Below the pieces are notes generated by a model, which worked only from the letters and a program-made list of their open reading frames with translations, searched no databases and had not been told where the DNA came from. The position numbers and the translations under genes were made by a program. A DNA stretch of 25,730 nucleotides. Origin: Oleimicrobium sp037445575. Lineage in GTDB: Bacteria; Zhuqueibacterota; Zhuqueibacteria; JANLFK01; Oleimicrobiaceae. Within the stretch, counting starts at the first letter, position 1, and the number at the start of each line of letters is the position of its first letter. Positions 24,583 through 25,730 of this stretch are shown here, piece by piece. The stretch is from assembly GCA_037445575.1 (NCBI GenBank), contig JBBIKH010000021.1:1-25730 (forward strand), given 5' to 3'.

Positions 24583-24600
24583 AAGTGCTCCGGAACACTT
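24583..24600. promoter_or_regulatory. 18-bp near-perfect palindrome, possible operator
   Basis: The sequence AAGTGCTCCGGAACACTT is symmetric except for one base pair. It sits directly upstream of the rlmB -35 element, in the divergent region shared with the deacetylase gene, a usual position for an activator or repressor site. A weaker 23-bp dyad centred at 24650 lies nearby (24639-24661). Confidence 0.4.
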
Positions 24601-24740
24601 GACCTCCGCATACGGCGACTCCCGGCCGGTCATCGCCTCCGGAAACGAATCGTGTTTGCGGACGCCGGCGGGATACAGGCTCGGTGCCCGTGGGCGAAGG
24701 GCATTTGTGTCAGGATGATCGGAGGTGTGCCCTTTTCGGC

Positions 24741-24769
24741 TTGACTTTTTGCCGGATTTGTGCTAAAAT
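24741..24769 (+). promoter_or_regulatory. strong sigma70-like promoter of the zinc-finger/NodB gene
   Basis: TTGACT (24741-24746), a 17-bp spacer, then TAAAAT (24764-24769); five of six bases match the consensus in each box. The predicted transcript starts about 20 bp before the GTG at 24797, leaving room for the GAGGAGAG ribosome site at 24783-24790. Confidence 0.75.
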
Positions 24770-24796
24770 TCCCTAACGAAAGAGGAGAGCCTGACC

Positions 24797-25730
24797 GTGT
24801 TGAGTGAGTGCGAAGAGTACTGCAAGAACCACCCCGACCGTCTTGCAAAGCGGCATTGTTTTGTCTGCGGCGCGGCCTTGTGTCCAGCCTGCCAGAAGCT
24901 TCTGTTTCACCATGTATTTTGCAGCTTCGCCTGTGCCGCCCGCTTCGTACTCGGTCGCGGGCTGTCTGCTATCCGCAGCGCCGGCACGCGTGTGCGTCGT
25001 CGGCGCTGGCGACCGAACTGGCAGTTTCTGTTCAACATCTTGCTGCTCGCGGCGCTTCTGGTGTGCGGTGTTGCGCTTTGGCGCGTGGTGCGTTTCGGGG
25101 AGCGGCTGGAAAGCCGTTTGGGCGCCCTCGGCGTGTCTCCCCTCGTTCCCGGACCCGACAGCACTGGCCTCCGGGTCAGCGGACCTGGGGCTATGGTGAC
25201 TAGCAGCACGTTCGACATTAGCGGGGAGGCGGGTCCGAACCAGGTGATCAGCCTGTGGTCGGACGGAAACTTGGTGGCGGTAACCATGGCCCCTGACGGC
25301 ACCTTTCGCTTTACCGGCATCGAGGCGCGGCGAGGGCAAAATCGCTTTGTCGTCAGAGCAACCTCCGCAGATGGGTCAGTGCAGGTCTTGCAGGTGATCG
25401 ACTTTTTCTACGGGCTGCCCACGGCGACTTTTTTGGCCAGGTCTTTTGATCGCGGCCCGGTGCAGACGCCCAAGGTGGCGCTGACATTTGACGGCGGCTC
25501 CTCAGACAACGCGGCCGCCGAGGTGCTGGCTGCGCTGCGGAGCAAGGGCGTGCGCTGTACCATGTTCCTTACGGGCCCCTTCATCAAGCGCTACCCCGAT
25601 TTGGTGCGACAGATGGTGGCTGATGGACATGAGATCGGCAATCATACCTGGTCGCATCCGCATCTCACCCCCTACGCGGAGAACGGCCGCCACCTCTCCA
25701 CGCCCGCGGTGACGCGGGAGCTGCTGCAGC
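24797..25730 (+). CDS. membrane-anchored polysaccharide deacetylase with N-terminal zinc-finger domain, 3' end cut by window
   Basis: The frame from the GTG at 24797 stays open for 311 codons to the window end. GAGGAGAG lies 6 bp upstream and an in-frame TTG directly follows. Residues 5-46 hold a B-box-like metal-binding pattern: C9-x2-H12, C21-x2-C24, C29-x2-C32, H39-x2-C42 and C46. A basic stretch (RVRRRRWRPNW) precedes one transmembrane helix (about 76-95). An Ig-like beta domain follows (about 124-205). The NodB domain starts near 226: VALTFDGGSSDNAAAEVL, TMFLTGPFIKRYPDLV, DGHEIGNHTWSHPHLT. The HxxxH pair of the NHTWSH motif should bind metal, while motif 1 reads TFDGG instead of TFDD. 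It probably de-N-acetylates a cell-wall or exopolysaccharide outside the inner membrane, with the zinc finger in the cytoplasm. The C-terminal motifs are outside the window. Confidence 0.88.
   Translation, partial: MLSECEEYCKNHPDRLAKRHCFVCGAALCPACQKLLFHHVFCSFACAARFVLGRGLSAIRSAGTRVRRRRWRPNWQFLFNILLLAALLVCGVALWRVVRFGERLESRLGALGVSPLVPGPDSTGLRVSGPGAMVTSSTFDISGEAGPNQVISLWSDGNLVAVTMAPDGTFRFTGIEARRGQNRFVVRATSADGSVQVLQVIDFFYGLPTATFLARSFDRGPVQTPKVALTFDGGSSDNAAAEVLAALRSKGVRCTMFLTGPFIKRYPDLVRQMVADGHEIGNHTWSHPHLTPYAENGRHLSTPAVTRELLQ

Overview
The window looks like a GC-rich chromosomal piece of a diderm bacterium of the FCB superphylum, possibly a KSB1/Calditrichota-like lineage. This is inferred from a C-terminal PNPFNP-type sorting domain, a DUF4292/LolB-like lipoprotein paired with a TPR lipoprotein, an outer-membrane barrel ending in Phe, and several lipoproteins. 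No rRNA, tRNA, CRISPR array, insertion sequence or phage gene was seen.

Layout. From 13.3 kb leftward (minus strand) runs one long, tightly packed operon: TPR lipoprotein, LolB-like lipoprotein, GT2 polyprenyl-type glycosyltransferase, GT9 heptosyltransferase-like enzyme, GT4 (interrupted by a 10-N scaffold gap), a second GT4, a SAM methyltransferase, a third GT4, and a GatE-type tRNA amidotransferase subunit. Many junctions are ATGA overlaps. A sigma70-like promoter lies just upstream of the TPR gene. After a 91-bp gap comes tex, cut by the window edge before its S1 domain. The operon reads as a surface-glycan assembly cluster with a translation gene at its tail.

From 13.6 kb rightward (plus strand) lies a divergent cassette of five exported proteins: a helical six-repeat protein, a lipoprotein, a 996-aa seven-repeat surface protein with a sorting domain, a small WXXGXW-type lipoprotein and a predicted outer-membrane barrel. 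A polytopic membrane protein and SelA (selenocysteine synthesis) follow. SelA converges with rlmB (minus strand), separated by only 3 bp. Across a 253-bp divergent control region starts a partial gene for a zinc-finger/transmembrane/NodB deacetylase fusion that runs off the right end.

Most notable points: a full-length GatE, a subunit described as archaeal, in an otherwise bacterial context; the six-repeat secreted protein of no recognised family; the Zn-finger-TM-NodB architecture; an in-frame UGA minicistron directly ahead of selA; and a scaffold gap whose removal restores a glycosyltransferase reading frame exactly.
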